31,007 nucleotides of DNA from positions 1 to 31,007 of the forward strand of contig DBTP01000169.1 of NCBI GenBank assembly GCA_002307115.1. Direction: 5' to 3'. This document shows positions 8,901-17,362 of the stretch, one piece after another. The first letter of the stretch is position 1, and each line of letters opens with the position of its first letter. This stretch comes from Fibrobacter sp. UBA1313 (GTDB lineage Bacteria; Fibrobacterota; Fibrobacteria; Fibrobacterales; Fibrobacteraceae). The notes beneath the pieces were generated by a model, which did not search any database, had not been told where the DNA came from, and was given only the letters and a program-made list of their open reading frames with translations. Position numbers and translations under genes: made by a program.

Positions 8901-9538
8901 ACAAGCTTTTCAAAAGGAATTTGAAGGGCTTCCAAATCCGCATTTACATCTAGGGCCGGGTCTCCAATGATTGTCGTTTCAGGGTTGTATTTGTTTACTA
9001 ACTGAGTGAGAGTCGCAATTGCTTTTTCAAAGTGAAATGCGTCTTGTGCCACCAAGGTTTGGAATAGAAAATCCTTTGGCCATTCGTCACGACAAATTTT
9101 TTCGATAAAACTGCGTACCCCCTCATCGCTTGCCATTTTGCTTTCGAATCCGGTATTTGCTTCAAACCCGTAGGTGGCAAGTATCTTTTGACAAAAAGAG
9201 TGAATTGTGTGTATGGGAGCGGTATCCATATTTTGAATGGCGATGGAAATTCGTTTGTGTACAACGTCTGGTATCGCGCCTTTTTGTAGACGTTCTTCCA
9301 AAATGTCACGGATGCGTGTTTTAAGCTCGCTCGCGGCCTTTTCTGTAAAAGTGACCAGCAAAATTTCACTGATGGTAATGGGTTTCCCACCCACAAGATT
9401 TTTTCCATCGCTCTCGATCATTTTACAGACAAGATTCTGAATGGTATGGGTTTTTCCGGTACCCGCAGAGGCATTAATATACGCATTCTTTTGAAAGAAA
9501 TGGGGATCCATATTTTCTAAGTCAAATACGCGTGTCAT
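5990..9538 (-). CDS. recB: Exodeoxyribonuclease V beta subunit RecB (3'-5' helicase and nuclease)
   Basis: RecB provides the 3'-to-5' helicase, the only nuclease domain of RecBCD, and RecA loading. The 1182 residues nearly match E. coli RecB (1180). Helicase motifs: INASAGTGKTHTIQNL (21-36), LLVTFTEKAASEL (60-72), TIHSFCQ (111-117), GIIDEFQDTNEIQW (350-363), VGDPKQSIYAFQGANL (381-396), VMTIHASKGLQFPIVVLVGG (motif V) and RLFYVALTRAEHLLL (motif VI). The C-terminal nuclease has GNAIHEVLE, GFIDLLFR and LLDWKSN, with Asp and Lys at about 1080 and 1082, the same numbers as the E. coli catalytic pair, and the downstream NYNIQRALY. Start ATG 9538 overlaps the recC stop by ATGA, so translation is probably coupled. 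All catalytic motifs appear intact. Confidence 0.97.
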   Translation of the reverse strand: MTRVFDLENMDPHFFQKNAYINASAGTGKTHTIQNLVCKMIESDGKNLVGGKPITISEILLVTFTEKAASELKTRIRDILEERLQKGAIPDVVHKRISIAIQNMDTAPIHTIHSFCQKILATYGFEANTGFESKMASDEGVRSFIEKICRDEWPKDFLFQTLVAQDAFHFEKAIATLTQLVNKYNPETTIIGDPALDVNADLEALQIPFEKLVETKLAASKSVLGNKDYQDFQEALEKYKAGEKKTPFSGKLGPKKIEKAAESNPTLAQCFCDLKIYDYSENDFHKQIAKRLGNHFLASEADKIYARFQTYKKENSVLSFDDLIISLYSALKSTTKNPLLEVLRKHYRYGIIDEFQDTNEIQWSIFKHIFLESEHNCLFVVGDPKQSIYAFQGANLAVYQRALQEIANYKKREGEGYRLPKNYRSSKMMIAACNTLFTAPENASVWFSKEGDIPFQNSEVGKTSDSYQATFKGKSIKPIWITPDIVSPFTHALWCLEQIKQCFVLGDNGKTALQIPEKAGDEKFTLRNVKFSDIAVLARNRKEMNCIEALFRKNGIPFTRYKDTGLFSDSECAHWIALLQAIDAKNNDQKKLRAALLTRFFNYSFEDAEVFDFENARNTHFTECLTYWREKAERREWPRLIHSILEKSEIEQTLFHPETMQELAKFRQIGDYIVEVLCQQSISLSSMARHLDNLRNGIEEIATEDGDFIATETDSEVIQVMTIHASKGLQFPIVVLVGGNGEGLLHQDIYTFSEAESTQRILTLDGDYTTKQGTKAKEKNAMEDVAEWKRLFYVALTRAEHLLLMPQFPQTRNNSATKFSPYGKFLGKALDALKNKSEYCELRSIETPERANHIFENYRKHQIQKEALEESSLFDLKKQKNALLEKLNDIKNNRPQKLYSLSTSYSKIAHGKSHSNAEGRNDKAEEVLPTPEPIAPTIPEIEIVPPCFDDADYPKGSQIGNAIHEVLEVIDFREGMEEKTSLKIQERIAQQLQANGIESSPTLIAQTATLISHTLRAKLPKIWEGNSASSFVLGEIPACDRCHEMQFNKTEKIDWFMNGFIDLLFRIKDDQGKMRWCLLDWKSNKIESYDSKSIEISMKENNYNIQRALYAYVVIEWLASLRGIHDSVGKAKLFDEEFGGVYYAYVRGCHAGTSLGFSISRYESYQKLQEDVQKEVLSRLHS

Positions 9539-12500
9539 ACGGAGGCCTCATACAATTTCTTAAAAAATTCAGCATACTGATCGACGAGTTCCGTAAATGC
9601 TTTTTCAGTTTCAGGAATAGACCAATCGGATTCTACAAAGAGTGAGGCTTCTTTGCTCGGGAAGGTCCAATATTTTCCAAAAGAATCTTTGTTCAGATCT
9701 TCTAAAAAATCTTCCTTAGAGAGAGCTTCTTTGTGGCTCCTCTTTCGATCAAAATAATCCTCTAAAAAAAGAATCGGTAAGTTGGCTCTGAATTTTTCTT
9801 GGAAGGCTTTTTTCCCCACGGCAACGAGCCAATCGGAAGCTTCTTCGGGTAAAAGAGTAAACTTACGAATGTCGGTGCTTTTTTTGTCTTTGCCGCTTAC
9901 TACAGAGAGCGTGAAATGTTGTTCCTCTTTCGCACTTGCCGCAATAATCATAGCACACACGAGGGGATGTAAAAAATGAGATAGGCTGGCATTGCCATTG
10001 CAGGTTGTTAAAAGGGCTGTACTATTTTCAGCGGTCTTGCAAATCCATTCTGGGGTTCCTGTGAAGCGAGTGACAAGGACTGCCTCTTGTAGAAAATCCC
10101 ATTCCAAAAGCTCCCCTTCGTGGTAGTTTTTCGGAGCGGCTTCATCTTGTATTTGCGTTTCAATGAGGTCTTGCAAATCTCTTTTTGTTTTTTCTCCAAA
10201 GATGCCTTCGGGGAGGAATCCTTGTTCTTCGTAAATCTTGATTTCGGAAGCGTGAAATACCCCTGTGGTAATCGTATCGTGTAAAAGCTTTTTCCCAAGA
10301 ATGGCTGTGTACAAATTATCGACTTCAATGGGTTCCAACGGAATGCGGGTTTTGTCAACATCCTCTTCGGAAAGGTGCAGTGCGGCTTCGATTTGGAATT
10401 CGAACGGATTTTTTAAAAACCGCTGTAACTGTTTTGCCTGAAGTTCCATAGGCAAGGTACCAGGGATTCGTTGTGCGAGTTCCGCTACTTTTGTAGGCGC
10501 ATTATTTTCGAGCGCAAGATACTTTTGATAAAGTCCGTGGGTGCTGTAGATTTCATTGATAGGGCGCCTTTCATCAAAGGTCCCCTCGTTCAGCTTCCAT
10601 GTCCTCTTCTCGTTTTCATTTCTTAAAACGTGATTTTCTATAAAGGAGCGCAATTCTTCAATGACGCTTGAAGGGGCGAGGCGTTTGTCTTTTTTTGCGT
10701 TGTAACCCAAGTAAGAAATTCGGAGCTTTTGGGTCGCCGACATGAGTTCGCAAAGAAAGGCATAACGGTTCTTCGCAATGGGGTTGGAATCCCCAGGCCA
10801 ACGTTTTTGGCGGAGTTCGGTAGGCGTTCTAAGATCGAGAGTGCTTGGATTGTAATGCCCAGGGAAGTCTTCTTCATTCATCCCCAGCATATATATAACC
10901 TTCATCGGCAATGCTCTGTCTGGTTGAAACTTTGCAAAAGAAAGTCCCGACATCAAAAAATCGCTACTTCCAGGGCGTGCTCCCTTGAGGGCGCGTTGCA
11001 CGAGAATCTTAAATTCGTCAAAGGGAAGAATATTTCTTCCGGCGCGTTCCTGCCAATCAATAGCAAAGAGGGCGTTGAAAAGATTCTTTTGTACGGGACG
11101 CTCGGTATTCAAGTCTTCTACGTTGATCCATTCACGACAAAAGGCAAAAAAGAGTTCTCTTTGTCGGCTGGGGGAATTCTTTTTATGAAACTTATCAATG
11201 AAACTCTCCAAGCTTTTCAATGCGTCACAGAAAGCGCTGAGAGAGTTGTCATCACTGCTATCAAAGGTCCCGAACGGGTGGAATGTGGTTTCTCCGAAAG
11301 CATACGGCGTGCGCATGAGGCGGTAAAGCAATAATCGCCGAACTCCATGAGCCCAAGAATGAGGATTCTCGAAGTCTTTTTCATTTCTGGAACGATAAAC
11401 ATTCATTCCCAAAACCCAATCTTCCCAATGTGTCGCCATGGCTTCGGTGAGGCCTCGTGCTTTTTGAACGATAGGGTTCCTTATCAAATCAAAGAATTGT
11501 GGGCGGTTGATTTCTTTACTTTGCACTATATTCAAGAATGTTTGTACTGCATTAACAACGTAAGAGGCCTTTTCTTCTGCATCGGTGATTGTATAAGGCA
11601 AGTATTCATTGCCATTCGGTTCCGTGTCGCTGAACACTTGGTTAATCGCTACACGATAACTTTCCAAATCAGGGACAAGAACAATCATTTCATCCAAACG
11701 AAGCTCACGATCTTTTTGTAAGTCTTTCCAGACTTGTTCGCGGAGTTGTTCCACTTCGCGGCGTTTACTGCGGGCTTTGGCGAGCGTTAGGGAATCATCG
11801 TTTGAAACTGGACTATTCAAGGTATTCGTGCGATTTAAAATCATGGATTGAATTGAACCCAAAAGCGATGGGGTGGGGATCGAATCTTCCAAAGCGTTGA
11901 AATTATAATCGGTTGCTTGACTCCATAGTTTAATGTTTTCACGCCCGGTTTGTCCCCACAATTGCAACAATTGATTCTCGTCTTCACGGATGTCCGGTTC
12001 TTCACCGGTTTCAAGATCTTCCGTCCATTTCAACTTAGGGGGAGCATTTTTTTGTGTAAACTCACGACTTTTGCGAGTGGTGTTGACATCCTCCCAGAAT
12101 TCTGCACAAGGATTTTGAATGTATGCGTGTACGGATGCGGTTTGGGCTATTTCCTGTAAAATGACACGATGAAATTGCCCCACGCCTGAGAGGCCAAAAA
12201 TGAAGATGGATTGATTCGACAGCGCCTTCAATTTCTGTTTGTGGGTGTTGAATAGATAAGTAAGTGTCAAATAGTTGGATGCTTGCGCTTGAGTGATAAA
12301 GGAGGGGGCATCCGGTTCATCGTGGAATATCTTTCCATACAGTTCGCGTTGCCAGGTTTCAATAGGGTCTTCTTTGCTTGTGCTGAAAAATTTGGCCGAA
12401 TGTCCTTGTTTCCAACAGTCTAGAATGCCTTTTTTGTCCTCATAAAAATGCTGTGGGCGGCTATATTCATATTCCAAAAAAAGACGAGCGAGTTCTGCAG

Positions 12501-12900
12501 AAAGTTCCGTCAGTTTGACAGGGTCTATAATGAGAGGATTGCCTTCCTTTGCAAGGAATAGTTGCAAGTCATTCCAATTTTGCCAATATTCTTTATCATT
12601 GACTGGGTTTTTGGAAACGAGCGCCGCTTGAATAATGGGGTGCAGAATATCGCCATTGAGAGGGTGCGTGTCCGGTTCGGGTTGGAGAGCTTCCCAAAGG
12701 AAGGATTCCAAGCGCATCGCTTTTAGATTTGCAAGAATGCCTCTCTTTTTCACCCACTGTAAACGAAACCATTGTTCCATTTTTTTGTCCGCAAAAATCA
12801 CCATTGGACTTTCCAACGGGTCTTTCCATTCGGATTCCAACTCTTTAATGAGAGTATCAGCGAGTTTTTGCAGATTGGCAGAAAATTTTAAATACAGCAT
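9535..12900 (-). CDS. recC: Exodeoxyribonuclease V gamma subunit RecC (Chi recognition)
   Basis: RecC holds the complex together, splits the strands and reads the Chi sequence. The product is 1121 residues (E. coli 1122). The N-terminus shows the degenerate helicase pattern of RecC (VIFADKKMEQWFRLQWVKKR, about 34-53), with no functional Walker A. The middle has GMNEEDFPGHYNPSTLDL and RISYLGYNAKKDKRLAPSSV, and the C-terminus is the inactive nuclease-like domain. It is the first gene of recC-recB-recD, with no ptrA between recC and recB, unlike E. coli. ATG 12900 has no clear SD; it is preceded by a three-codon ATGACCACCTAATG mini-frame that I consider chance. The region up to bamA (about 190 bp) must hold divergent promoters, but I see no consensus boxes I trust. 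Confidence 0.95.
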   Translation of the reverse strand: MLYLKFSANLQKLADTLIKELESEWKDPLESPMVIFADKKMEQWFRLQWVKKRGILANLKAMRLESFLWEALQPEPDTHPLNGDILHPIIQAALVSKNPVNDKEYWQNWNDLQLFLAKEGNPLIIDPVKLTELSAELARLFLEYEYSRPQHFYEDKKGILDCWKQGHSAKFFSTSKEDPIETWQRELYGKIFHDEPDAPSFITQAQASNYLTLTYLFNTHKQKLKALSNQSIFIFGLSGVGQFHRVILQEIAQTASVHAYIQNPCAEFWEDVNTTRKSREFTQKNAPPKLKWTEDLETGEEPDIREDENQLLQLWGQTGRENIKLWSQATDYNFNALEDSIPTPSLLGSIQSMILNRTNTLNSPVSNDDSLTLAKARSKRREVEQLREQVWKDLQKDRELRLDEMIVLVPDLESYRVAINQVFSDTEPNGNEYLPYTITDAEEKASYVVNAVQTFLNIVQSKEINRPQFFDLIRNPIVQKARGLTEAMATHWEDWVLGMNVYRSRNEKDFENPHSWAHGVRRLLLYRLMRTPYAFGETTFHPFGTFDSSDDNSLSAFCDALKSLESFIDKFHKKNSPSRQRELFFAFCREWINVEDLNTERPVQKNLFNALFAIDWQERAGRNILPFDEFKILVQRALKGARPGSSDFLMSGLSFAKFQPDRALPMKVIYMLGMNEEDFPGHYNPSTLDLRTPTELRQKRWPGDSNPIAKNRYAFLCELMSATQKLRISYLGYNAKKDKRLAPSSVIEELRSFIENHVLRNENEKRTWKLNEGTFDERRPINEIYSTHGLYQKYLALENNAPTKVAELAQRIPGTLPMELQAKQLQRFLKNPFEFQIEAALHLSEEDVDKTRIPLEPIEVDNLYTAILGKKLLHDTITTGVFHASEIKIYEEQGFLPEGIFGEKTKRDLQDLIETQIQDEAAPKNYHEGELLEWDFLQEAVLVTRFTGTPEWICKTAENSTALLTTCNGNASLSHFLHPLVCAMIIAASAKEEQHFTLSVVSGKDKKSTDIRKFTLLPEEASDWLVAVGKKAFQEKFRANLPILFLEDYFDRKRSHKEALSKEDFLEDLNKDSFGKYWTFPSKEASLFVESDWSIPETEKAFTELVDQYAEFFKKLYEASV

Positions 12901-13075
12901 TAGGTGGTCATTATTTGAAAGAAGTCTATTTAAAAATGCATTCTTTGCTCGTTTTAAGCTAAGTAAACCTTCAATTTGGTCTAGACTGTGTCATTTTTAG
13001 ATTTTCCCTGTCTCTTTTACTGGTTTGAAAACTGAACTTTTGTATTTTTGGAATCGAAATTTTAGTTTTTTTCAC

Positions 13076-13092
13076 GAGTAGGTATCCCCCTG
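13076..13092 (+). promoter_or_regulatory. SD-like site and probable CTG start codon of bamA
   Basis: GAGTAGGT (13076-13083) lies 7 nt before CTG at 13090. In frame with bamA, reading from this CTG gives a complete signal peptide, whereas the first standard start (GTG 13126) falls inside its hydrophobic core. No ATG, GTG or TTG lies between the in-frame TAG at 13063 and 13126. Confidence 0.5.
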
Positions 13093-15855
13093 TTCTTCCG
13101 ATTTTTCGCCTTCGTTTGTATTCTTGTGAGTATTGCCAGTGCTCAGTTGTTGGACGTCTCTGATTCTTTCCTTGCCGAAAATCGCGTACGTCATGTTCGC
13201 GTGGAAGGCACCATCAACATGGATGAGCGGTCGGTGTTGAGCCGAGTGAGCGTTCGTGATGGTCAGCATTTCCCCCCCGCGGTTTTCACAGAAAAGGTTC
13301 AATCGAGTGTTACTGCACTTTATGAATCCGGTTTCTTTGACGATGTGACTGCCTGGGTGGAGTATGTGGGCACCAGTGGTGAGTTGGATTTGATTTTCCG
13401 GGTGGCAGAACTCCCGGCCTTGGACTCTGTCATGATTGAAGGTTCTGATGAAGTATCCGAGGATGACTTACGCCTTAAAATTAGTCTTGTTAAGGATCAG
13501 GTTTACAGCAAGAGTCAATTGGAACGTGATCGTCAGAATATTTTAACCTATTATAAGTCTGAGGGATATTTGCTTGCTGAAGTGGGTTTTCGTGAAACGC
13601 CAGTTTCTGAACATACAAATACAGTGACTTTTATTATCAGGGAAGGGCCGAAAGTCCAGGTGGAATCGATTGTGATTACAGGGAACGATCATGTGCCCGA
13701 AGAGGATATTACAGAAAAAATGCTGACCAAAAAACTTCACTGGTGGGGTGAAGGTGAATTCAAGGAAACTGTATTTGCCGCTGATCGGGATACTGTTTTG
13801 AATGCGGTGCGTCATTTTGGTTTTCTTGATGCGGAACTCAAAGACTATCGGGCGGAGTACTTACCGGATTCCACCTGTGGTTTCTATTTGGGCCGTGTTG
13901 TACCCAAAGACAAAAAGCTTCAGCTCCTCTATGCCCAGTTGAATGAGGCGATTGCAGATACGACAAACCCCATGCACGAACTTGCAGGTCGTACTTTTGA
14001 AAAGTCTGCTCATTACTTCCGGAATCATCGTACAAATTATTCCAAAATCGCACAAGCCATCCCGGTTCCTGTTGTAGGTGATGAAGAAAAGGCTACGGCG
14101 ATCCTCAATGGTATCATTACCTACGAACAACTTCGTAAAGAATGGGTTCGTCAGTTACCTCAAAAACGTTGGAAAAACAATAGAATTGATTCTCTCTTAA
14201 AACTTAAAAAGCGCACGAAATATCAAGACCAATTGTTGGTGCGTTATACAATTGAAGAAACCTTCAGTGCCTTGATGCCATACGATAGTGTGAATACTTC
14301 AAAGTATGTGCGTATTCATGTCAATGTGGTAGAAGGCCGTCGCTATTATGCGGGTGCGGTGCATTTTTCGGGTAATGAAGTTCTCAAGGACAACATGCTT
14401 CGTATGGCTGTGCGTTTGGATAGTGGAGAAGTTTTTGACTACTATAAGTACGAAGCGACAAAGAAAGGCATTCTAGATGCGTATCGCGAAGATGGTTACT
14501 TGTTTGCGCAGTTTGATGAGTCTCGAAGTTTTGAATCGGATTCTGTTTTGAATTTGGATTATCATTTGCGTGAAGGTTTGCCTGCCCAGATTCATCGTGT
14601 GCTTATTAGTGGTAATACTAAAACTAAGGATAAAGTAATTCGGCGTGAAGTTCGGCTTTTCCCAGGTGATACTTATCGGCAGTCTTTACTGGAAAGAAGT
14701 TTCCGCGAAATTATGCAACTCAATTACTTTGATATGGTTTATCCAGATATTAAAGTAGTGGGTGATCAGGAAGTGGATCTGGATTTCAAGGTCACTGAAA
14801 AAGAGTCGGGTACGGGTCAGTTTAGTGCGGGTCTTGCCTATAGTCAGAGTGATGGCCTTACAGGTACTTTGGGCGTTTCTATTCCTAACTGCTGTATGGG
14901 CGATGGCCAGAGTGCTTCCTTCAATATTGAATATGGCGAAGACAAAAAGAGTTATTCTGTTAGTTTCTCAGAACCATGGTTATTAGATCATCCGATTACT
15001 TTGGGTGCAAGCCTCAGTTACACATGGTGGAATGAGGACGATGATCCTGATATTACCCGTTATGGTGGTAGTGTTTATGTGGGGAAACGCCTCAAATGGC
15101 CCGATGACTATTTCTACGGTCAGATTGGTTATAGCTGGCTCATGAATAAGCAAGGCGATAATGTAGAAGGAAGCCTCATTCGTAACACGGGTGTGGAATC
15201 CGCCATTAATTTCAAATTGATTCGTGATGATAAGGATTTGCCACAGTTCCCTACGGACGGATCTCGCTATGAAATTGGAGTGCAGTGGGCGGATGAAGCC
15301 TTCCTAAGTGATTTCAATTTTGTGAAAACGGATCTCACTGTGAAATGGTGGTTCCCGTTGTTTAGTGACAAACTCACGTTGGCGTTGACTAATGAGTATG
15401 GCATTATTGTGGGCGATCCATTACAATACCGCACTCTTTATCAGATGGGTGGTGTACTTGGTTATGATGGTATGATGCGTGGTTATAGCTCGGGCTCTAT
15501 CGGTTATCGTCGTTTGGGTCGTAGTTTCCAGTATTTTGGAGCTGAACTTCAGTGGGGTATTGTTCCAAATACCTTCTATTTGTTGCCTCTCTTCTTTGAT
15601 GCGGGTAATGTCTTTGGTGATCGTTATGACCCCGATGAAAAAGTGTCGAAACATCAGTCGAACCCTCTCTCCGAATGGGATCCCTCTTCTCTCAAACGTG
15701 ATTTTGGCTTTGGCTTCCGAGTCGTCGTCCCCATGTTAGGTATTATTGGCTTTGACTTTGCTTGGCCTTTGGATCCGGGGGAAACCTACAACGGCCTTAC
15801 CAAGAGTGGTGTGGGCTCCATGGAATTCAACTTCGTCATAGGACAAGGCTTCTGA
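13090..15855 (+). CDS. bamA: Outer-membrane protein assembly factor BamA, with enlarged POTRA3
   Basis: BamA folds and inserts beta-barrel proteins into the outer membrane. From the proposed CTG the product is 921 residues: a signal peptide (FFRFFAFVCILVSIASA, cleaved before QLLD), five POTRA domains (about 34-108, 109-187, 188-420, 421-498, 499-572) and a 16-strand barrel ending MEFNFVIGQGF with terminal Phe. The barrel-lid motif (V/I)RG(F/Y) appears as MRGY at about 796-799. POTRA3 is split: after the strand LKDYRAEYLP comes a ~135-residue insertion, basic and helical, before the last strand VRIHVNVVEGRRYYAG. This explains the length over the usual ~800. The start is uncertain: GTG 13126 would remove most of the signal peptide. 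ompH follows after 1 nt, the usual pairing. Confidence 0.95.
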   Translation: MFFRFFAFVCILVSIASAQLLDVSDSFLAENRVRHVRVEGTINMDERSVLSRVSVRDGQHFPPAVFTEKVQSSVTALYESGFFDDVTAWVEYVGTSGELDLIFRVAELPALDSVMIEGSDEVSEDDLRLKISLVKDQVYSKSQLERDRQNILTYYKSEGYLLAEVGFRETPVSEHTNTVTFIIREGPKVQVESIVITGNDHVPEEDITEKMLTKKLHWWGEGEFKETVFAADRDTVLNAVRHFGFLDAELKDYRAEYLPDSTCGFYLGRVVPKDKKLQLLYAQLNEAIADTTNPMHELAGRTFEKSAHYFRNHRTNYSKIAQAIPVPVVGDEEKATAILNGIITYEQLRKEWVRQLPQKRWKNNRIDSLLKLKKRTKYQDQLLVRYTIEETFSALMPYDSVNTSKYVRIHVNVVEGRRYYAGAVHFSGNEVLKDNMLRMAVRLDSGEVFDYYKYEATKKGILDAYREDGYLFAQFDESRSFESDSVLNLDYHLREGLPAQIHRVLISGNTKTKDKVIRREVRLFPGDTYRQSLLERSFREIMQLNYFDMVYPDIKVVGDQEVDLDFKVTEKESGTGQFSAGLAYSQSDGLTGTLGVSIPNCCMGDGQSASFNIEYGEDKKSYSVSFSEPWLLDHPITLGASLSYTWWNEDDDPDITRYGGSVYVGKRLKWPDDYFYGQIGYSWLMNKQGDNVEGSLIRNTGVESAINFKLIRDDKDLPQFPTDGSRYEIGVQWADEAFLSDFNFVKTDLTVKWWFPLFSDKLTLALTNEYGIIVGDPLQYRTLYQMGGVLGYDGMMRGYSSGSIGYRRLGRSFQYFGAELQWGIVPNTFYLLPLFFDAGNVFGDRYDPDEKVSKHQSNPLSEWDPSSLKRDFGFGFRVVVPMLGIIGFDFAWPLDPGETYNGLTKSGVGSMEFNFVIGQGF

Positions 15856-15856
15856 T

Positions 15857-16375
15857 ATGTGCCGCCGTTTGCTGCTTCTTTGTTTGCTCATAGGTCTCAG
15901 CACGGGTGCTTTTGCGGAGGATGGTCTTCGTATTGCCCATGTGGATTCCAAACTGATCTTCGAGGGCTACAAAGGCACTCGAAAGGCTCAGGATGAGTAT
16001 GACCGCCAAGTGGCAAAATGGGAACAGCAGGCGAACTTACTTCAGAAAGAGCTTTCGGCAATAAAAGAAAAGTTGGATAAACAAGCTTTGATGCTCTCTG
16101 ATGAAAAACGCAAAGAACTTGAAGCGGACTATGCGAAAAAAGATACCGAGCTCAAGGATTTCATCAATCGTGTTTATGGTCGTACCGGTGAACTCATCAC
16201 CGAAAACGAAAAAGTGAGCGCCCCCATTATTCAACTCATTAAAAAGGCGGTGAATGAAATTGCTCTTCAGGAAGGCTATGACATGGTCATTGATCGAGCA
16301 ACGGGTGCGGTGCTTTTTTGGAAGAGTGAAAATGATTTGACTCAAAAAGTATTAGACTATCTTAACGCTCGCTAA
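15857..16375 (+). CDS. OmpH/Skp family periplasmic chaperone
   Basis: The 172-residue product has a signal peptide (MCRRLLLLCLLIGLSTGAFA, cleaved before EDG). It then has the OmpH/Skp opening strand LRIAHVDSKLIFEGYKG, a long charged coiled coil (about 45-125) that would form the tentacles of a jellyfish-shaped trimer, and the closing segment KKAVNEIALQEGYDMVIDR, which is very typical of the family. Skp holds unfolded outer-membrane proteins in the periplasm and hands them to BamA. It starts 1 nt after the bamA stop and so should be translationally coupled to it. The coding region ends just before a strong terminator, so this two-gene unit does not continue into lpxD/fabZ as it does in many Gram-negatives. 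Confidence 0.93.
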   Translation: MCRRLLLLCLLIGLSTGAFAEDGLRIAHVDSKLIFEGYKGTRKAQDEYDRQVAKWEQQANLLQKELSAIKEKLDKQALMLSDEKRKELEADYAKKDTELKDFINRVYGRTGELITENEKVSAPIIQLIKKAVNEIALQEGYDMVIDRATGAVLFWKSENDLTQKVLDYLNAR

Positions 16376-16389
16376 AATTCTTTTATAAC

Positions 16390-16430
16390 AAAAAAGGCCT
16401 CGAGAATTATCTTGGGGCCTTTTTATTTTT
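16390..16430. terminator. Bidirectional terminator between ompH and the rRNA methyltransferase gene
   Basis: AAAAAGGCCTCGAGA pairs with TCTTGGGGCCTTTTT (15 bp, two G-U) around ATTA, with A- and T-tracts on both sides. It can stop ompH transcription rightward and the tat/methyltransferase operon leftward. Confidence 0.85.
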
Positions 16431-16438
16431 TTTATGTT

Positions 16439-17362
16439 TTAAATTCGTTTACGGGCAAATTCATAAAGCCCGAGAGATAAGGCCACGGATGCGTTATAAG
16501 AATGTGCATCGGGCTTCATCGGAATGCGGAGCACTGTGCTGCATTGTTTGCGGATGAACGGCGGGAGACCCACGTCTTCACCACCTACGGCGAGCACGAT
16601 GCGTTCTTCAAACGGGAAGTCGGCAAGACTCGTATCGGTGACTGCATCCAGTCCTAAAATCTGATATCCGGCAAGTTTGAGTTCACCAATGGTCGCTTCC
16701 AAGCTATCGGGGCGGCAAATGCGGAGTTTTTCAAGGGCCCCTGCGGAGGCACGGGAAACCGTCGGTGTAATACCACACATGCCTTTCGATGGAATTAAAA
16801 GAATATCCACACCGAGAGCGAGTCCAGAACGAATGCACGCGCCAAGGTTGCGTGGATCTTCAATATTGGTGGCAACAGCCACTACCTTACGGAGACCCTT
16901 TTCCTTAGCTTCGTAAAATTCTTGTTTTACCTCATCCCAAGTAAGGACCCCTTTTTCGTGGAGGAGAGCCACAATACCTTGATTTGGCGTTGCATAAGAG
17001 TCTAAAATCTTTGCATCCACTTGTTGAACGTGAATGTGATTTTTTTTAGCAATCTTTTGAAGTGTATATAATCTCGGGTTGCCGGAGACATGGCGGAAAA
17101 GCACACGATGGACGCGGGCGGGGTCTTTGGTCAAAAGTTCTTCCACTTCGCGGATGCCACCGACGGCCACTTGTGGCGCATTTTCAACATCCCCTACAGA
17201 TACAGCGATGTTATCTGCTCTTGGACGCGGTACACTTGATTGTTCAAAACGAGGCTCGGAGTGAACCTTTGCGGGTCTGCCATAGGAATAATTGTTGCGA
17301 TTGTCGTTTACCTTGTTATCTTCAGGTTCTTCGCGATTTTCAAATGGCTTGGTTTTCCACAT
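16439..17362 (-). CDS. SpoU/TrmH-family 2'-O-ribose RNA methyltransferase (RlmB-like)
   Basis: It transfers methyl from S-adenosylmethionine to a ribose 2'-OH of rRNA or tRNA. RlmB (23S G2251) is the nearest match because a substrate-binding domain (GGIREVEELLTKDPARVHRV, about 67-86) precedes the knot. SPOUT motifs: NIEDPRNLGACIRSGLALG (motif 1), LAVGGEDVGLP (motif 2) and IPMKPDAHSYNASVALSLGL (motif 3, with SYN instead of the common SLN). The first ~65 residues are an Asn-, Arg- and Pro-rich low-complexity tail absent from RlmB, which could add RNA contact. The ATG overlaps the preceding stop by one base (TGATG), with GGAG 8 nt upstream. It is the last gene of the rnd-tat operon. Family is certain; the exact target base is not. 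Confidence 0.88.
   Translation of the reverse strand: MWKTKPFENREEPEDNKVNDNRNNYSYGRPAKVHSEPRFEQSSVPRPRADNIAVSVGDVENAPQVAVGGIREVEELLTKDPARVHRVLFRHVSGNPRLYTLQKIAKKNHIHVQQVDAKILDSYATPNQGIVALLHEKGVLTWDEVKQEFYEAKEKGLRKVVAVATNIEDPRNLGACIRSGLALGVDILLIPSKGMCGITPTVSRASAGALEKLRICRPDSLEATIGELKLAGYQILGLDAVTDTSLADFPFEERIVLAVGGEDVGLPPFIRKQCSTVLRIPMKPDAHSYNASVALSLGLYEFARKRI

Noticed and set aside
12899..12912. Three-codon frame ATGACCACCTAA overlapping the recC start (TAATG), a possible coupling mini-cistron
   Set aside because: No SD before it and such short frames are expected by chance in AT-rich sequence.
13015..13053. Possible bamA promoter (TTGAAA at 13025-13030)
   Set aside because: No -10 box at 16-18 bp; TATTTT at 13043 is only 12 bp away.
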